DNA from: an uncultured Bacilli bacterium | GTDB lineage: Bacteria > Bacillota_I > Bacilli_A > RF39 > UBA660 | Length of the DNA stretch: 8,115 bases | Direction: 5' to 3' | Assembly (NCBI GenBank): GCA_947632255.1 | Contig: CANROL010000046.1 | Coordinates: 1-8,115, forward strand | Part shown: positions 1 through 6,214 of the stretch, piece after piece | Position numbering within the stretch: the first letter of the stretch is position 1 | How the letters are laid out: each line of letters opens with the position of its first letter | The notes under the pieces: generated by a model | Databases searched by the model: none | What the model was told of the DNA's origin: nothing | What the model saw: the letters and a program-made list of their open reading frames with translations, nothing else | Program-made: the position numbers and the translations under genes

Positions 1-240
1 TAAATCAGGTTGATATTTAGTTAGTTCTGCATAATCAGTTCTTATTTTTAAAGGGGTAAAAACAGGAATATTGTTTTGTTCGGCTAACTTCTTTATGGGT
101 GATGGTGTAAGTACTTTTTTTCGACCTACTTCTTTATCTGGTTGAGTAACCACGAGTAAAACTTCTGTATTTTTAATTAACATTTCTAAGACGGGTACCG
201 AAAATTCGGGAGTACCCATGAATATAACTTTTAAATCCAT
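1..240 (-). CDS. fmt: Methionyl-tRNA formyltransferase, N-terminal part (cut by window edge)
   Basis: This is the first 80 codons of Fmt, which transfers a formyl group from 10-formyl-tetrahydrofolate to Met-tRNAfMet for translation initiation in the cytoplasm. The translation opens with MDLKVIFMGTPEFSVPVLE and continues with VVTQPDKEVGRKK and LTPSPIKKLA, which match the conserved N-terminal formyltransferase fold: the first beta strand with the GTPEFS loop, then the QPD..GR and LTPSPVK segments. The family is about 310 aa, so roughly three quarters lies beyond the left edge. The ATG at 240 is chosen because MGTPEFS normally begins about 7 residues from the start. No convincing Shine-Dalgarno precedes it. 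It lies 53 nt downstream of sufU and probably has its own promoter. The identification is firm; nothing can be said about completeness. Confidence 0.95.
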   Translation of the reverse strand, partial: MDLKVIFMGTPEFSVPVLEMLIKNTEVLLVVTQPDKEVGRKKVLTPSPIKKLAEQNNIPVFTPLKIRTDYAELTKYQPDL

Positions 241-255
241 ATTTATCACATTTTA

Positions 256-284
256 ATTTTAACAAATATTTTTAAATTAGTAAA
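256..284 (-). promoter_or_regulatory. Candidate promoter for fmt
   Basis: On the minus strand TTTACT (279-284) and TAAAAT (256-261) are separated by 17 nt, and TG stands one base before the -10 (extended -10). The predicted transcript start would be about 9 nt before the fmt ATG, giving an almost leaderless message. That fits the lack of a Shine-Dalgarno there. Such matches arise easily in AT-rich DNA, so confidence is moderate. Confidence 0.4.
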
Positions 285-288
285 GAAT

Positions 289-318
289 AAAAGCTATTTA
301 TGTTCCAAAATAGCTTTT
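289..318 (-). terminator. Hairpin at the sufU stop codon, possible intrinsic terminator
   Basis: AAAAGCTATTT (289-299) and AAATAGCTTTT (308-318) form a perfect 11-bp inverted repeat with an 8-nt loop. The sufU stop codon (294-296) lies inside the stem. Read leftward, the distal arm ends in TTTT and runs into ATTCTTT, a weak U-rich tail. It sits exactly between sufU and fmt, as expected for the end of the suf operon. The stem has only two G-C pairs, so it may only attenuate. Confidence 0.45.
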
Positions 319-716
319 TCTAAACCGCGAAAAGGTAATGTGGCACAAGTCTTACGATTACCTTGTTTATATATATCTTGATAAGCATTACCTTCTCTTA
401 AAATATTAGCATCATAGGTATTATTCTCAGTCATTTGATAAAAATTATGGATATAATCTAAAGCTTCCTTAGTAGTTTTACCAATTAAATTCTCTATCAT
501 AATGGAAGTTGCCGAGATGGATATCGCACAAGCTTCACCTTCAAAGGTTATATCTTCAATTAAATCACCATTAAATTTAATATAGATATCCAAATTATCT
601 ATACAACTAGCATTACGAGTATTTACTTTAGTATAAGAAGCATTATCTTTACGCATACGATTTTTAGGATGCATATAATGTTCCATGATTATTGCTCTTT
701 TTGTTTCATTATCCAT
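294..716 (-). CDS. sufU: SufU-type iron-sulfur assembly protein / zinc-dependent sulfurtransferase
   Basis: SufU accepts persulfide sulfur from SufS and passes it to the SUF scaffold in the cytoplasm. The 140-aa length is normal for the family. The N-terminus (IIMEHYMHPKNR, residues 9-20) matches the IMDHYKNPRN segment. The three zinc-site regions are present: NASCID (C38 and D40), FEGEACAIS (C63) and KTCATLPFRGLEKAI (C124), corresponding to the Cys/Asp/Cys/Cys zinc ligands of Bacillus SufU. The ATG at 716 follows the sufS stop codon with no gap (TAAATG), so the two are translationally coupled. It is the last gene of the cluster. In Bacillus sufB follows here; in this window fmt follows. The identification is strong from motifs; sulfur transfer is inferred from the family and the neighbouring sufS. 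Confidence 0.93.
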   Translation of the reverse strand: MDNETKRAIIMEHYMHPKNRMRKDNASYTKVNTRNASCIDNLDIYIKFNGDLIEDITFEGEACAISISATSIMIENLIGKTTKEALDYIHNFYQMTENNTYDANILREGNAYQDIYKQGNRKTCATLPFRGLEKAILEHK

Positions 717-1913
717 TTAAATCATCTCTTTTATTATTTTATCATAATTACTTAATAATTCAACTAAATTATCAATTTCTTCATAAGTATTATAAAAATA
801 TAGACTAACTCTTACGGTTGAAGTTACACCAACACTAGATTTTAAAATCTTAGCACAATGATTACCAGCCCGAACACATATGTTATATTTATTTAAATAA
901 TAAGCAACATCTTGACTAAAAACATTATTTACATTAAATGTTAAGATACCACTGTCGGATTCTAAATTAATAATATCAATATGTTTTATTCTTATTAATT
1001 TATCAACTAAATACTTACGTAATTCTTTTTCATAATCATTAATTTTGGACATACCTATTTTATTTAAATAATCAATCGCGGCTTTAAGGCCTAAGACACC
1101 AGCAATATTTTGCGTACCTGCTTCTAAGCGCATTGGCAGTGGTTTTAAATAGATTTCTTGAGGATTATCAAATGATTCATTCATGCCACCACCTAAAATG
1201 GGAGGTTCTAAATTTTCTAATAATTCTTTTTTACCATATAAGACACCTATACCCGTTGGACCACATAATTTATGACCAGAAAATACAAGAAAATCAACAT
1301 CTAAATCCGTGACATCAACTGGCATGTGAGGAACCATTTGGGCCCCATCACAAACTAAGAAAATGTTGTTTTCATGAGCTAAGGCGGCAATTTGTTTAAT
1401 TGGTCTTACATCCCCGATAACATTTGTTATACCAGCAAGACTAATAACTTTTGTGTTACTGGTAATACTTTTTTTAACATTTTCTAAAGTGACATAATAA
1501 TTATCATCTAAAGGAATATAGTTTACTTTAATACCTAATTTATTAACTAAGCGAAACCATGGTAAGACATTGGAGGCATGTTCACTAGTTGTAATTAAGA
1601 CTTCATCACCAGCTTCTAATAAATTAGCAAAGAAACCATTTACAATCATATTTAAACCTTCAGTAGAACCAGGTGTAAAAACAATTTCTTCTAAATATTT
1701 GGCATTAATAAAATTTTTAACTGTTTCTCGAGCATTTTCATATTCTTGATCAACTTTAAAAGATAAATCATAATCACCACGATGCGCATTAGCCGAATAA
1801 TTACTATAATAATCAGTCATTTTATCAATAACACATTGGGGTTTTAAAGTAGTTGCCCCATTATCAAAATAGATAATATCTTGTTTTAAAAGAGGAAAAT
1901 CTTCTCTATTCAA
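717..1913 (-). CDS. sufS: Cysteine desulfurase SufS
   Basis: This PLP-dependent enzyme removes sulfur from L-cysteine to give alanine and an enzyme persulfide that feeds SufU. At 398 aa it is close to the usual 405-410. Landmarks are IYFDNGATTLKP (14-25), SEHASNVLPW (110-119, PLP-stacking His112), CDGAQ (188-192, Asp189 and Gln192 contacting the cofactor), FSGHK (211-215, Schiff-base Lys215), EAGTQN (264-269) and RAGNHCA (348-354, catalytic Cys353). The usual RAGHHCAQP reads RAGNHCAKI and the usual EAGTPN reads EAGTQN, so the catalytic loop is slightly diverged. The start is TTG at 1913, preceded by AGGAGGTG at 7-nt spacing, the best ribosome site of the cluster. It overlaps the sufD stop by 8 nt (TTGAATAG). 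The next Met is residue 32, within conserved sequence, which supports the TTG start. Confidence 0.95.
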   Translation of the reverse strand: MNREDFPLLKQDIIYFDNGATTLKPQCVIDKMTDYYSNYSANAHRGDYDLSFKVDQEYENARETVKNFINAKYLEEIVFTPGSTEGLNMIVNGFFANLLEAGDEVLITTSEHASNVLPWFRLVNKLGIKVNYIPLDDNYYVTLENVKKSITSNTKVISLAGITNVIGDVRPIKQIAALAHENNIFLVCDGAQMVPHMPVDVTDLDVDFLVFSGHKLCGPTGIGVLYGKKELLENLEPPILGGGMNESFDNPQEIYLKPLPMRLEAGTQNIAGVLGLKAAIDYLNKIGMSKINDYEKELRKYLVDKLIRIKHIDIINLESDSGILTFNVNNVFSQDVAYYLNKYNICVRAGNHCAKILKSSVGVTSTVRVSLYFYNTYEEIDNLVELLSNYDKIIKEMI

Positions 1914-2595
1914 TATCTATCACCTCCTCATTTAATAAATCTTTAAAAATAGGATTAACTATACTATATATAAAAGCATTTATTAGCATTTTTTGAGCCT
2001 CTTTTAGGGATATGCCTAAAGTAGTTAAATAAAATAATTCATCAGGATTAAAAGATGAAATAGTAACTAAATGATTAGCTAAAACTTCATTAGTATCCAT
2101 AAACATATTAGGTTTAATAGTTATAGAAGCAGTATTAGTTACTAAACCTTTTAAATCTTCAATAAAATTATTATCTTTAGTATTTGTTAATACTTTACCA
2201 TCACAGATTAAATTTAGACTACTCTTAGAATTCTTATTTATTATACGAGCTTTAATTATAACATTATTATTATCACCAGAAATATTAATATTAAGATGAA
2301 AATTATTATTTCCTTCATTAATTATTAATAATTCTAAAGTAAAATTATTATCATTACCAATATTTAGATTAAGATAGTTATCTTTAGTTAATATTTTAAC
2401 TAAATTTAAATAACAATTAGTGTTGGATGGAAGATTTAATTCTAAATTATAATTATGAGTATCATAATTATAAAGGGTTAGTTTACCACTTAAATTTAAA
2501 GTAGTATCTTCATTTATAGTAATAAAAGCATTTGTATCTTGTAAATTACTTGTTTCCCCTACCAATGATAGTTTATTCATATTTTTTATTGTCAT
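1906..2595 (-). CDS. sufD: Half-length SufB/SufD-family Fe-S assembly scaffold protein (SufD-like)
   Basis: SufB and SufD form, with the ATPase SufC, the scaffold on which Fe-S clusters are built. The 229-aa protein (counted from ATG at 2595) carries the C-terminal family signature: PNMFMDTNEVLANHLVTIS (162-180) lines up without gaps with the SufD stretch P.LEI.ADDVKCSHGATVG, and PDELFYLTTLGISLKEAQKML (184-204) matches the LFYL..RGLS..EA segment that binds SufC. The SHGAT histidine, likely equivalent to E. coli SufD His360, is kept as His175. The neighbouring Cys is lost, and Cys is found only at residues 61 and 131. Usual members are 420-480 aa, so the N-terminal half of the beta-helix is missing. 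The body is rich in Asn and alternating hydrophobics, as in a beta-helix. Starts at TTG 2613 or ATG 2580 are possible; ATG 2595 has a GAGG 12 nt upstream. It overlaps the sufC end by about 23 nt. Confidence 0.8.
   Translation of the reverse strand: MTIKNMNKLSLVGETSNLQDTNAFITINEDTTLNLSGKLTLYNYDTHNYNLELNLPSNTNCYLNLVKILTKDNYLNLNIGNDNNFTLELLIINEGNNNFHLNINISGDNNNVIIKARIINKNSKSSLNLICDGKVLTNTKDNNFIEDLKGLVTNTASITIKPNMFMDTNEVLANHLVTISSFNPDELFYLTTLGISLKEAQKMLINAFIYSIVNPIFKDLLNEEVIDIE
1914..1930 (-). promoter_or_regulatory. Strong ribosome binding site deciding the TTG start of sufS
   Basis: The minus strand reads AGGAGGTG, then ATAGATA, then TTG. It is an almost perfect anti-16S match placed inside the 3' end of the sufD-like gene. 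It outweighs the poor start codon and fixes the sufS start at 1913. Confidence 0.75.
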
Positions 2596-3325
2596 TAATA
2601 ATATTCGCCTCAAATCCTGTTTTTTCTATTTGTTTGGCAAGTTCTTTAGAGCCAGATTGGACTATATGACCATCTTTTAAAATATGAACTTGATAAGATG
2701 AAAAATAATCTAATAAATAATTATGATGCGTAACAATTAAGATAGATGGATGATATAATTCATAATATTTTTTTAAAGCTTCTCCCACAGTTTTTAGGGC
2801 ATCTACATCAAGACCAGAGTCTATTTCATCTAAAATAATAAATGAAGGTTTTAAAATAAATAAATGTAATAATTCATTCTTTTTCTTTTCCCCACCACTC
2901 ATATTATAGTTAATATCGCGATGAACAAATTCTTTAGGTAAATCAATTATTTTACATACTTCATTTAATTCATCATTAAATTTAAATATATCAAGTGGTG
3001 TATCATTTTTTTCATTTAGGGCATTGCGTAGTAATTCAGCATTAGTAATACCTTCAATTTCAATAGGATTTTGATTTAATAAAAATAAACCTAAGCGACT
3101 AATTTCAGTGGGAGTTAAATCATTTAATAAATGATCATGATAAGTTATACTACCATTTGCAATTTCATAGGCAGGATGATGAAAAATAGTTTGGCAAATA
3201 GTACTTTTACCTGTACCATTAGGTCCCATTAGAACATGAATTTCCCCATCATTTATAGTTAAATTTAAATTATGAATAAGCTCTTTATCTTGGGCTTTAA
3301 TAGTTAAATCTTTAATACTAAACAT
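2573..3325 (-). CDS. sufC: SUF system ATPase SufC
   Basis: SufC is the cytoplasmic ABC-type ATPase that drives the conformational cycle of the SufB/SufD scaffold. The 250-aa length is normal. Visible motifs are Walker A GPNGTGKST (34-42), Q-loop Gln85 in LLNQNP, the SufC-typical ABC signature NMSGGEKKKNE (141-151), Walker B FIILDEIDSGLD (162-173) and the switch His in VTHH (198-201). The EIDSGLDVDAL wording is characteristic of SufC rather than of transport ATPases. The ATG at 3325 has GGTGG about 5 nt upstream. The gene leads the C-D-S-U cluster and its end overlaps the SufD-like gene. The adjacent 268-aa gene upstream is separated by about 50 nt that include a pyrimidine-rich tract and a possible promoter. 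The identification is very secure. Confidence 0.96.
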   Translation of the reverse strand: MFSIKDLTIKAQDKELIHNLNLTINDGEIHVLMGPNGTGKSTICQTIFHHPAYEIANGSITYHDHLLNDLTPTEISRLGLFLLNQNPIEIEGITNAELLRNALNEKNDTPLDIFKFNDELNEVCKIIDLPKEFVHRDINYNMSGGEKKKNELLHLFILKPSFIILDEIDSGLDVDALKTVGEALKKYYELYHPSILIVTHHNYLLDYFSSYQVHILKDGHIVQSGSKELAKQIEKTGFEANIINDNKKYE

Positions 3326-3342
3326 AAAAAACCACCATTAAC

Positions 3343-3351
3343 ATTTTAGCA
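3343..3351 (-). promoter_or_regulatory. Possible extended -10 element before sufC
   Basis: TGCTAAAAT on the minus strand fits an extended -10 (TGnTAAAAT). The hexamer 17 nt upstream (TTTTCT, 3366-3371) is a poor -35 within a pyrimidine run. Transcription would begin at about 3336, right at the GGTGGT ribosome site, which is uncomfortably close. The suf genes could instead be read through from upstream. Confidence 0.25.
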
Positions 3352-3374
3352 TATAAAAGAAAAAAAGAAAAGTT

Positions 3375-4181
3375 TTACTTAACTCTCTTTAAACTTAAAC
3401 TAGAAAATGAATTAATTTTAGCTATTAATTCTTCTAAAGTAGGTGCTATTAAAGATAAATCTTCGATATTCTCTAAGTTAGATATATTAACATCTAAAGG
3501 AAAATTCATTTTTTTATTTAAAGTAATTATCATATCTTTTATTTTAGCTTTTAATTCAATTTCCATAACTTCTTGTTTTTTTAAAACCATTCTTTCTTTA
3601 ACAATATTATCTTCTAAAATATTTAATTCAGTTAATCTATTTAAGTAATATTGTTCTTGATTAAGAGAAAAATTAGCTAAATAAATATTTTTAAGATCTT
3701 CAATCGTGGTATTATCATTAATATTGGCTAAAAAATTTAAATTAAGAGTAAAATCAGTATGATATGGAATACTAAGAATAAAAGCTTTATTAGAACATAC
3801 TATATTTAAATAATATAAATCTTCGTTATAACATTCCGTGATTTGTTTATCTTGGTAATTATATTTTATTTCTTTAATAACTAAAGATATACCTTTTTTA
3901 GTATAACTATGTTTAATAAAATAATTGATATTTTGATCTTCAACAGTAATATATTTATCTAAAACAGTTAATATTAATTCTCTTTTAGCTATTTTAATAA
4001 GGATTTTTTTATTGGGTTCTTTAGCAATTATTCTTAAGCCAAACTTAGTACAATTAGTTAAATAATAGACTAAATTATAAATAACAGCTTGTAAATATTC
4101 ATCTAAATCTTTTAATTCAGGTAAAGAAGTAATTACTTGAAATTTACTTAAATCAGTAGAAAAATCATTATTTAATAACAT
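3375..4181 (-). CDS. Hypothetical protein, 268 aa, directly upstream of sufC
   Basis: I do not recognise a family. The protein has no signal peptide or clear membrane span and looks cytoplasmic. Residues about 1-50 are mostly helical (LDEYLQAVIYNLVYYL). Residues 55-160 have alternating hydrophobics suggesting beta structure (KKILIKIAKRELILTVLDKY, then GISLVIKEIKYNY). Residues about 188-225 are rich in Glu, Lys, Leu and Ile with a possible coiled coil (NIVKERMVLKKQEVMEIELK). It ends with a basic LSLKRVK. Cys residues occur singly (C44, C117, C129), so there is no metal-site pattern. The ATG at 4181 has AGAGG at about 7 nt. A 10-bp hairpin lies just upstream and sufC just downstream in the same direction, so cotranscription with suf is possible. 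It does not resemble SufB, SufE or SufT. It may be lineage-specific. Confidence 0.75.
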   Translation of the reverse strand: MLLNNDFSTDLSKFQVITSLPELKDLDEYLQAVIYNLVYYLTNCTKFGLRIIAKEPNKKILIKIAKRELILTVLDKYITVEDQNINYFIKHSYTKKGISLVIKEIKYNYQDKQITECYNEDLYYLNIVCSNKAFILSIPYHTDFTLNLNFLANINDNTTIEDLKNIYLANFSLNQEQYYLNRLTELNILEDNIVKERMVLKKQEVMEIELKAKIKDMIITLNKKMNFPLDVNISNLENIEDLSLIAPTLEELIAKINSFSSLSLKRVK

Positions 4182-4203
4182 ATTTATTCCTCTTTCTATA
4201 AAA

Positions 4204-4230
4204 AATATGTTACTTATGTTGTAACATATT
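4204..4230 (-). terminator. 10-bp hairpin between the 139-aa and 268-aa genes, possible weak terminator
   Basis: AATATGTTAC (4204-4213) and GTAACATATT (4221-4230) are perfect reverse complements around a 7-nt loop. Read leftward, the stem runs into TTTTTATAG, a short U tract. The stop codon of the 139-aa gene (4210-4212) lies within the stem. It would end or attenuate transcription from the strong promoter at 4664-4692 before the 268-aa gene. The stem is AT-rich, so read-through into the 268-aa gene and suf is plausible. Confidence 0.5.
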
Positions 4231-4629
4231 TAATAAATCAATTTTAAATTTATCTTTAGAAGCATTAGCTTTAGATATCATGATACCTTTATATGTAGTA
4301 AGTTCGCTCATATGACCTTCAAGTAAGATTTCAGTTGGTGTAATAGTATCAAGCATAACTGTTCCTTCATTTAAATAAACAGTATAATATAATTTTACTT
4401 CACCATGAACGGCTGCAAACATTTCATCACATGGTAATTTAAGTTCATATTTTGCAGTATGGTCTTTTTTATTGGTACTAATTAATTCACCAGCAAAAAT
4501 ACCATTACGCATATCAGGATAATATTTAAAACTTAATCTTTTAAAAGCCAACATATTGTATTTTTTTAAGGCTCTTTCTAATTTTTTAAATTCATTTTCA
4601 TTAACGTAATCTAAAACATAACTTTTCAT
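4210..4629 (-). CDS. Hypothetical protein, 139 aa
   Basis: I do not recognise a family. The protein is soluble and compact, with a helical N-terminus (VNENEFKKLERALKKYNM) followed by mostly beta-type segments (ELISTNKKDHTAKYELKLP, VHGEVKLYYTVYLNEGTVML) and a basic helical end (KDKFKIDLLNMLQHK). It has one Cys (C67) and no obvious catalytic motif, signal peptide or membrane span. The ATG at 4629 is backed by AGGGGG 8 nt upstream. A consensus extended promoter lies 35-63 nt upstream, so this small gene is probably well expressed, at least in part as a monocistronic message because a hairpin covers its stop codon. Strong expression signals and a normal protein-like composition argue that it is real. 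Its role cannot be read from context: a kinase and Smr gene precede it and the suf region follows. Confidence 0.8.
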   Translation of the reverse strand: MKSYVLDYVNENEFKKLERALKKYNMLAFKRLSFKYYPDMRNGIFAGELISTNKKDHTAKYELKLPCDEMFAAVHGEVKLYYTVYLNEGTVMLDTITPTEILLEGHMSELTTYKGIMISKANASKDKFKIDLLNMLQHK

Positions 4630-4663
4630 AATTTTAACCCCCTATATTTTCAATTACGTATTA

Positions 4664-4692
4664 ATTATAGCATATAAGCCCTATTTTGTCAA
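4664..4692 (-). promoter_or_regulatory. Perfect-consensus extended sigma-70/SigA-type promoter
   Basis: The minus strand has TTGACA (4687-4692), a 17-nt spacer and TATAAT (4664-4669), with TG one base before the -10. All twelve hexamer bases match consensus. The -35 box contains the TGA stop codon of the Smr gene. Transcription should begin at about 4657, leaving a leader of roughly 28 nt to the ATG at 4629. It drives the 139-aa gene and possibly the 268-aa gene and suf genes beyond. Confidence 0.85.
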
Positions 4693-4937
4693 ATTTTGAG
4701 CTTGACAATAGTTAAACCGGGATTAAATAAATCCACTTTATAACTATCTACTAAAGTATTTTTCTTTAGTAATTCATGGACATATTTTTTTAAGATAGTA
4801 CTACTATATCCGTGAATTATACCTACATATTCTATTTGCATTTTAACAGCATCTTTTAAAAAAGAATTTAATAGATATGGAACAGTATCTCTTGTTTCCC
4901 CATGTAAATTTAAATTAGGGGATTTAGAGGTATACAT
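4689..4937 (-). CDS. Stand-alone Smr-domain protein
   Basis: The 82 residues are a single small MutS-related (Smr) domain, a fold associated with nucleic-acid binding or nuclease activity in MutS2 and in stand-alone proteins. LNLHGET (residues 9-15) matches the LDLHG motif and YVGIIHGYSSTILKKYVHELL (37-57) matches the I.HG.G.G.L...V...L segment, ending in a final beta strand (GLTIVKLKI). The usual HGxGxG loop reads HGYSST, so the glycines after HG are lost. This may weaken catalysis, though several small Firmicutes Smr proteins start this loop with HGY. The ATG at 4937 overlaps the kinase stop codon (TAATG), with GGAG 10 nt upstream, so translation is coupled to the kinase. The DNA or RNA target is unknown and its link with a sugar kinase is unclear. 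Confidence 0.85.
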   Translation of the reverse strand: MYTSKSPNLNLHGETRDTVPYLLNSFLKDAVKMQIEYVGIIHGYSSTILKKYVHELLKKNTLVDSYKVDLFNPGLTIVKLKI

Positions 4938-5992
4938 TATTTAGAAGCTCCAAAGAATGAGGCTCCCACATCTACTTCTTCCGTGATAGTTGGCATAACT
5001 AATTTAGTAGGATCTGGGATATCAGGAAGTTCACTTTTAGGTTTTTCTTCTTCTTTTTTAGGTTGTTCTTGAACTGGTGTTTTAATATTAAATTTTTGAT
5101 TATAATAATTTATTACTTCTTTTAGAGAAGGTATTGAAGGACGACCACCCATTTTGGTAACAGATAGACCGGCAGCAATATTAGAATAAGTAATAGCTTT
5201 TTCTAAATCAAAGTTATTAGCAATACAATAAGCAAAAGCTCCATGAAATATATCACCAGAGATACTGGGATCTACTTGTTCTACTTTAATACCAGGCATA
5301 ATCTTTATTTCCCCATTAATGGAATATAAAGCTCCCATATTTTCTAGAGTAATAATTATTTCATTATTAGGATATTTTTCTTTTAATCGTTTATATATAT
5401 TAACTAAAGTTACAGAATTATTAAAATCAAATTTATAACCACTTACAGATTCGGCAAAACCTTTAGAACAAACAATATATTTAACATATTTACATAATTC
5501 TAATAAATCACGATCTACACGACCAGCATCAACAATGCTTATAGCATTAGGATATTTATTTAGAGCATTAATTGAAGCACTATACTCTTTACCATCTGTT
5601 ACTATAACATTAGGAGTAATATTATAATCATATTTTTTTAAAGTGGGTACAGTATTACCTACTACTTCAAAACGAGTACGAGAACCATCTTTCTTATTTA
5701 CTAAAATTATTGATAAAGGTGTACCAACATCATAAGCAGTTTCGATATAATCAGTTTTTACTAAAACTTGAGCAAATTCTTTTTTGATTTTTTCAGCATA
5801 ATCATCAGATCCTAGGACACCCGCGAAATACGATGTTTCACCCCATTTACCTAATAAATAAGCAATATTAGCCGCGGTACCTCCTCCTGATTCAATTTTT
5901 TCATTAAGTAAATATTTATTACCTTCAATAGGATATTCTTCAATTGGACAAGTTATATCATAACTAGTTCTTCCAATACTTAAAATAGTCAT
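4937..5992 (-). CDS. PfkB-family (ribokinase-like) carbohydrate kinase with C-terminal tail
   Basis: This enzyme should transfer phosphate from ATP to a sugar or nucleoside in the cytoplasm. Family landmarks are the start TILSIGRTSYDI (2-13), the GGGTAANIAYLLGKWG signature (36-51), FAGVLGSDDYAEKI (56-69) and DPSISGDIFHGAFAY (241-255), in which Asp247 is the catalytic base. The usual DTTGAGD reads DPSISGD, so the first Gly of the anion hole is replaced. The catalytic domain ends near residue 300. About 48 further residues form a Pro/Glu/Lys-rich, probably disordered tail (QEQPKKEEEKPKSELPDIP) that ends in FFGASK; most family members stop near 300-320. The ATG at 5992 has AAGG-type purines upstream and an in-frame TGA shortly before it. 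A promoter lies at 6015-6043. It is coupled to the Smr gene. The substrate cannot be assigned. Confidence 0.88.
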   Translation of the reverse strand: MTILSIGRTSYDITCPIEEYPIEGNKYLLNEKIESGGGTAANIAYLLGKWGETSYFAGVLGSDDYAEKIKKEFAQVLVKTDYIETAYDVGTPLSIILVNKKDGSRTRFEVVGNTVPTLKKYDYNITPNVIVTDGKEYSASINALNKYPNAISIVDAGRVDRDLLELCKYVKYIVCSKGFAESVSGYKFDFNNSVTLVNIYKRLKEKYPNNEIIITLENMGALYSINGEIKIMPGIKVEQVDPSISGDIFHGAFAYCIANNFDLEKAITYSNIAAGLSVTKMGGRPSIPSLKEVINYYNQKFNIKTPVQEQPKKEEEKPKSELPDIPDPTKLVMPTITEEVDVGASFFGASK

Positions 5993-6014
5993 TTCCCTTC
6001 ATTTCCTTTCATTT

Positions 6015-6043
6015 ATATTAATTAATATTTATTGATTAATCAA
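6015..6043 (-). promoter_or_regulatory. Candidate promoter of the kinase-Smr operon, with palindromes
   Basis: TTGATT (6038-6043) and TAATAT (6015-6020) stand 17 nt apart on the minus strand, with a predicted start near 6008 and a short leader. The -35 lies within the perfect palindrome TGATTAATCA (6034-6043). The -10 begins a 14-bp palindrome ATATTAATTAATAT (6015-6028). These could be operators, or simply reflect AT-rich sequence. Confidence 0.5.
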
Positions 6044-6058
6044 AAATTTTATACGCAC

Positions 6059-6076
6059 GGATGAATAAATCCATCC
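6059..6076. repeat. Small inverted repeat in the kinase upstream region
   Basis: GGATGAATAAATCCATCC can form a 7-bp stem (with one G-T wobble when read on the minus strand) around a 4-nt loop. On the minus strand it is followed only after about 11 nt by a T run, so it is not a clear terminator. Confidence 0.35.
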
Positions 6077-6083
6077 TTGCTTC

Positions 6084-6111
6084 AAAAACCCAAGCCGAAT
6101 TTCATCCGGCT
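6084..6111 (-). terminator. Candidate terminator of the surface-protein gene
   Basis: On the minus strand AGCCG and CGGCT (6107-6111 and 6093-6097) form a GC-rich 5-bp stem with a 9-nt loop, followed by TGGG and then TTTTT (6088-6084). It lies between the surface-protein stop and the kinase promoter, where a terminator is expected. The short stem and the 4-nt gap before the T run make it a modest candidate. Confidence 0.4.
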
Positions 6112-6164
6112 ATACTATCTATTATTTTATTCTTTTTCAATCATCACCAATCAAATTTACTGTC

Positions 6165-6192
6165 GTTCCAAAATGAGGAGTCATTTTGGAAC
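6165..6192. repeat. Perfect 12-bp inverted repeat with 4-nt loop downstream of the putative variable region
   Basis: GTTCCAAAATGA (6165-6176) and TCATTTTGGAAC (6181-6192) are exact reverse complements around GGAG. It starts 34 nt past the stop codon of the surface-protein gene. No T run follows on either strand, so it does not look like an intrinsic terminator. In described DGRs a hairpin or cruciform with a 4-nt loop just beyond the variable region promotes target recognition, and this element has that size and position. Confidence 0.75.
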
Positions 6193-6214
6193 ACACTCGC
6201 TTATATATCTTCTA

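Noticed and set aside
6165..6192. Reading the 12-bp inverted repeat as an ordinary intrinsic terminator
   Set aside because: No T run follows the stem on either strand; a GC/T pattern typical of terminators is instead seen weakly at 6084-6111.
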